Assembly: GCA_051306415.1 (NCBI GenBank)
Contig: JBPPNE010000184.1
Span: 1-8,853, forward strand
Direction of reading: 5' to 3'
Length of the DNA: 8,853 bases
Source of the DNA: CBDDRG01 sp051306415
Lineage (GTDB): Bacteria; Pseudomonadota; Gammaproteobacteria; Pseudomonadales; Porticoccaceae
Below are positions 6,260 through 8,853 of this stretch, in pieces. The first letter of the stretch is position 1; every line of letters begins with the position of its first letter. Position numbers and translations under genes: made by a program. The notes below the pieces were generated by a model, which saw only the letters and a list, made by a program, of their open reading frames with translations, ran no database searches and had not been told where the DNA came from.

Positions 6260-6921
6260 CTAGGGGCATTGGGCTTCAAATTTGATGAGAGAAAGGTAGC
6301 CTAGGGATGCGCTGAACAACCTGATTCCATTTATGGTTCGACCCTTCGGCTGGCTCAGGACTCACCACGAATAGAATCAGTGAGTTACCGTTCGTCCTGA
6401 GCACGTCGAAGGACTTTTTCAGAGCATCCCTAGCGCTGAGTGTCGTCGGCACTTGTTGTAGAACTCGATATAGCTTTTCATGGCGCTCCCGGGCGCCTTC
6501 TCGCAAGTGAATTGCTGGCGATGGTACATGTCCGATTTCATGGACTTGTTCCAAGACTTCCTGTGGGTATTGTCGGTCATCCTGCGGGGACGGCATTACG
6601 CTCTCATCAGGCCTGCTTTGGTCAGTACCTGCTTGACATCAGGCGCTAGAAACCTCACGCCGCGATCGCTGTGAAACAGCGTGCCGGGTGGCGGCTGCCG
6701 ATGACGAATGGCCGCCAGTGCACGGCAGGTGAGATGGCTGTCTTCTCCGATGCCAGTGACTATCCCAATAGCCGTCGTGAGTAGCGATCCATCATGGTCG
6801 CCAGATAGCGCCAGGTGTCGGAGACCTTCATATAGGTAACGTCCCTGACCCAGACCTGGTTCGCGCCAATCCGCGAAAAGTCGTGATCGACGGGTTGCAG
6901 CGGCGGAGTCAAGTGAACCGT
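6260..6921 (-). pseudogene. IS3-family transposase OrfB fragment, interrupted by a MITE
   Basis: Read on the minus strand, the fragment begins VHLTPPLQPVDHDFSRIGAN, then QVWVRDVTYMKVSDTWRYLA and TMMDRYSRRLLG. A TAG at 6760-6762 replaces the expected Trp, and SLASEKTA follows. The frame then shifts by one base near 6737-6745 and continues as LTCRALAAIRHRQPPPGTLF, HSDRGVRFLAPDVKQVLTKA, GLMRA. A TAA at 6596-6598 is followed in frame by RPRRMTDNTH, SWNKSMKSDMYHRQQFTCEK and YIEFYNKCRRHSAL. MITE copy C then interrupts, and the gene resumes as GYLSLIKFEAQCP to the TAG at 6260-6262. The first two acidic residues of the DDE triad (VRDVTY, HSDRG) are visible. The third glutamate, expected just before SWNKSMK, appears replaced by Lys; that point is inferred from family memory. 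Confidence 0.85.
6301..6433 (+). repeat. MITE copy C inserted in the IS3 transposase, CTAG duplication
   Basis: This is a 125-bp element (6305-6429) flanked by CTAG at 6301-6304 and 6430-6433. Its left end GGATGCGCTGAACAA and right end TTTTTCAGAGCATCC match as inverted repeats at 13 of 15 positions. The interior shares ATGGTTCGAC, CTCACCACGAA and TTACCGTTCGTCCTGAGC with copy B. It has the same orientation as copy B and the opposite orientation to copy A. Deleting the element plus one CTAG rejoins the transposase codons around CTA-GGC-TAC in frame. That shows directly that this is an insertion and that CTAG is the target duplication. It encodes no protein. Confidence 0.92.
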
Positions 6922-6938
6922 TCAGAGGTTCCTTAGGG

Positions 6939-8053
6939 TTATTTCAACCCCATAAACCTTGACGGATTTTTCAACACTACGTCGTTTGCTACATCTTCAC
7001 CGACTGCGTCAAAAGTGGCCTGTGCGCGCTGGTAGGCGCCGGGATAAGTGCAATCAAAATGCGGATAATCCGAACCCCACAATATCGAATCCAGCAAGCC
7101 TTTTTCTTTCATCCAGCGTAAACCGGATTCTTCATCAGCTTCCATGGAAACATAGCACTGAGCTTTGAAAATTTCACTGGGGTGCCGTTTAAGCCAGGGC
7201 GTGTGGTGGCCCATAACTTCGAAATGCTCGTCGAGCCGATCTATCCAGTAGGGCATCCAACCAAGACCGCTCTCGAAAAAACCGACCCGCAATTGTGGAA
7301 AACGATCGAGCACGCCGCCAGCAATCATATCCATCATCACCGCCATTTGCCCGAAGGGGTGGGCGATCATGTGATCGTAAAACACATTGCCGTCATAACG
7401 TTCGGATGAAAAGCCTTTCATTTTTGAGCCAAAGCTGCCGTGAATACCGACCGCCAGATTATCGGCCTGAGCTATGTTCCAGATACGATCGCAGCGTTTG
7501 TCATAAAGTGGTAGATCGTTGAAACGCTCAGGGCGAATCACCAGGCCCCGCAAACCCAGGCTCGCAATCCGACTGGTTTCTGCTACTGCCAGGTCCACGT
7601 CCTGTAGTGGAATAATACCCATACCGAACAGGCGTTGCGGATGCGCTTTACAGAAATCGCTCATCCAGTTGTTGTAAGCACGACAGGTTTCTGCCGCAAC
7701 CTTTGGGTCTGGTATATCACCCCACAACAAATAAATGGACGGGAACATTAGCGCTTGGTCTATGCCCTCCTCATCCAACACAGCAAGGCGCGCCTGGGGA
7801 TCATGGCCACCCGGCAGAATGTCGTTCCAGGTCAGAGATTGGCCGGGCGTCATACCACCGGGAATACAGGCTTGTGCTGGCCCCGGCCATCGCCTGCGGC
7901 TCGATATTGAACTTTTATTGCGATGCTACTACGGCCATTCTCAGTGCAGACTTGTAGTACAACATCTCGATATTTTGACGATGTATATTGAGTCCAGACT
8001 AACTCGGGTTCACAAATATGACCATCAGCGTCTATCACCTTGACTGGTTTCAT
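6939..8053 (-). pseudogene. Amidohydrolase (PF04909-type) gene split by a frameshift
   Basis: Two minus-strand frames encode consecutive parts of one metal-dependent TIM-barrel hydrolase of about 371 residues. The first part, from ATG 8053 with AAGGA seven bases upstream, starts MKPVKVIDADGHICEPELVW, which holds the usual N-terminal metal-site region, and runs to QHKPVFPVV and a stop at 7850-7852. The second part (7853-6939) starts MTPGQSLTWNDILPGGHDPQ and includes DEEGIDQALMFPS, GIHGSFG, IAHPFGQMAVMMDMIAGG, FPQLRVGFFESGLGWMPYW and the metal-site motif ILWGSDYPHFDC, ending SRFMGLK. Adding one G to the GGG run at 7860-7862 fuses them as HKPVFPGGMTPG, a natural family junction. This is either a real mutation or a sequencing indel. 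The two frames overlap as ATGA, so coupled translation of two polypeptides is possible but less likely. The substrate is unknown; relatives include decarboxylases of the ACMSD group. Confidence 0.85.
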
Positions 8054-8227
8054 CGCTTCATCCTTCGTTCAAATTATTTTTATGGGTTCTGTTGAAATTC
8101 AAGTTGGACGCGGTGAAGCTGTTAGTTGCCAGCACGCGAGCCGCCACAGTGTGGACTACACGCCGTTGATAGAAAAGATCTCAGTGCCGCAAGTGATTTG
8201 AAAAAAGCCAACCTACTACACTATAAG

Positions 8228-8249
8228 ACATGCGGCATACATGCGGCAC
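8228..8249 (+). repeat. 11-bp tandem duplication
   Basis: ACATGCGGCAT (8228-8238) is followed directly by ACATGCGGCAC (8239-8249), a 10-of-11 tandem match. It abuts the 15-bp repeat block that follows, so the locus looks prone to replication slippage. Confidence 0.7.
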
Positions 8250-8309
8250 TGCGAAAAACGGAAGTGCTACCAACGGAACTGCTACCAACGGAACTGCTAC
8301 CAACGGAAC
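8250..8309 (+). repeat. 15-bp tandem repeat, three exact copies plus one degenerate
   Basis: TGCTACCAACGGAAC is repeated exactly at 8265-8279, 8280-8294 and 8295-8309. The preceding 15 bases, TGCGAAAAACGGAAG (8250-8264), match at 11 of 15 positions and look like a decayed first copy. The block lies 77 bases before the chosen start of the small secreted protein. The unit length is a multiple of three, so it would stay open in an upstream reading-frame extension, but there is no evidence that it is translated. Confidence 0.85.
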
Positions 8310-8385
8310 TGGGAGGTCGCTTCGGCTCGCTTGCCAACCGAATAAGCAAGTGGCAGGCCGCCGCGAATTCGGCGAGAATGTGTGT

Positions 8386-8736
8386 ATGCACTGCTTCCGT
8401 TTGGTTCTCGTCTGCTTCCTTTGTCTCGCGATTCCTCTCCAAGGCATCGCCAGTGTTGTCGTGGCTCAGCCACTCTGCCTGATCGAGGGGAATCAATCGA
8501 GCAACCGCGTGGATGCGGGCGAGGCACAAAGCTGCTGCCAGGATGCCGCCACCTTCGTCAAGACCGGCAAGCCCTGCAAGGCCGGGCAGGAGTGTCTGTC
8601 GAGCGGGCAGTGCTCGCTCAGTCATCACGGCGCGATATCAGCGTTGCCGCTACCAAGCTCCCATTTCCCCCGGCTCAGGCTGTTCACTGAAGCCTTCGAC
8701 CTCGTCGCAATCTGGCGACCCCCCACTCTCCTCTGA
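8386..8736 (+). CDS. Small secreted Cys-rich protein, CzcI-like
   Basis: The product has 116 residues and starts with a typical signal peptide: MHCFRLVLVCFLCLAIPLQG then IASVVVAQ, with likely cleavage near residues 23-28. The mature part has cysteines at 31, 50, 51, 64, 70 and 76 (SCCQDA, KPCKAGQEC, GQCSLSHHG) and ends LVAIWRPPTLL. The layout of signal peptide, Cys/His-rich middle and a C-terminal RPP motif resembles the small periplasmic CzcI-type proteins that precede czcCBA heavy-metal efflux genes. This is a resemblance in architecture, not a confirmed match. The frame is open upstream to 8230, but that extension is encoded by tandem repeats and would bury the signal peptide, so the ATG at 8386 was chosen. 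Its ribosome binding site is weak. A second start codon follows 105 bp downstream. Confidence 0.6.
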   Translation: MHCFRLVLVCFLCLAIPLQGIASVVVAQPLCLIEGNQSSNRVDAGEAQSCCQDAATFVKTGKPCKAGQECLSSGQCSLSHHGAISALPLPSSHFPRLRLFTEAFDLVAIWRPPTLL

Positions 8737-8841
8737 CCGGTTAAAACCTCGTGCGTCTGGCCTGCTGTCTCGACGGCAAGCCGGGCGAATCGGCGCCGTG
8801 GTTGCTGAACCACCGCGCCCGGTCTTCGCTGGAGATGGATC

Positions 8842-8853
8842 ATGTTGCCGTTT
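8842..8853 (+). CDS. Start of a following gene (four codons only), possibly an efflux outer-membrane component
   Basis: An ATG at 8842 reads MLPF to the window edge. GGAG at 8831-8834, seven bases upstream, makes a good ribosome binding site. An ATG at 8835 in another frame has no such spacing. If the preceding gene is CzcI-like, the usual next gene would be a CzcC/TolC-type outer-membrane protein, but nothing in four codons can confirm this. Confidence 0.35.

Larger units (their letters stand above)
6232..6921 (-). mobile_element. Degenerate IS3-family insertion sequence, 5' part missing
   Basis: The remnant keeps only the integrase-core and C-terminal part of an IS3-type orfB. The first open reading frame, the orfB N-terminus and the left end are gone. 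The sequence after the transposase stop, reading GTGTTCACTTTTGCGTAGGA on the minus strand (about 6232-6252), resembles the conserved terminal sequence of many IS3-family elements. The exact ends are uncertain. A MITE is inserted inside it at 6305-6429. On the right the homology runs to within about 20 bp of the amidohydrolase stop codon. The element is clearly inactive. Confidence 0.8.
8054..8385. other. Non-coding stretch with short tandem repeats
   Basis: These 332 bases lie between the divergent starts of the amidohydrolase and the small secreted protein. They are AT-rich up to about 8230, with no recognisable gene or clear promoter. The second half carries two adjacent short repeat blocks, listed separately, and then a GC-rich leader of the next gene. 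Promoters for both flanking genes should be here. Confidence 0.5.

Noticed and set aside
8250..8309. CRISPR-like repeat block
   Set aside because: The 15-bp units are directly adjacent with no spacers, so this is a tandem repeat and not an array.
8230..8385. An N-terminal extension of the small secreted protein encoding an NGTAT repeat
   Set aside because: It is produced by the 15-bp tandem repeat and would place the signal peptide internally.

Overview
The window reads as a chromosomal piece of a GC-rich proteobacterium. A Beta- or Gammaproteobacterium is likely, from the aerobic box benzoate pathway, the REP-like GTTCGTCCTGAGC palindromes, the IS3 remnant and a CzcI-like protein. The genus cannot be fixed from the sequence.

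Positions 1-4621 hold an aerobic CoA-dependent benzoate degradation cluster. On the minus strand boxC (857-2548) is followed by boxB (674 to the left edge, C-terminus missing). bclA, benzoate-CoA ligase, diverges from them on the plus strand (2984-4621). BclA activates benzoate to benzoyl-CoA. BoxB, with its reductase BoxA (not in the window), epoxidises the ring. BoxC opens the ring and releases formate. The 435-bp divergent intergenic region carries a MITE, a 9-bp inverted repeat and four imperfect 14-bp tandem repeats just upstream of bclA, which could be operator sites.

Positions 4697-6144 hold a two-gene minus-strand operon convergent with bclA. It encodes a polytopic DUF2182 membrane protein with a Met-rich loop and a CxxCCW motif, followed by a Cys-rich soluble DUF1326 protein. 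The pair looks like an uncharacterised metal-handling module and is the best candidate here for an undescribed system.

Positions 6232-6921 are a decayed IS3-family element with two nonsense changes, a frameshift and a lost 5' half. Its transposase C-terminus is split by a 125-bp MITE. Removing the MITE and one CTAG copy exactly restores the reading frame HSALGYLSLIKFE. The same MITE family occurs three times in the window: 711-833, 2706-2815 and 6305-6429.

Positions 6939-8053 hold an amidohydrolase gene on the minus strand, split in two by an apparent one-base deletion in a C run. Its base composition is visibly more AT-rich than the box genes.

Positions 8054-8853 hold a non-coding stretch with 11-bp and 15-bp tandem repeats, then a small secreted Cys-rich protein resembling CzcI-type proteins of heavy-metal efflux loci. 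A further start codon with a good ribosome binding site lies at the very end and may open the efflux operon itself.
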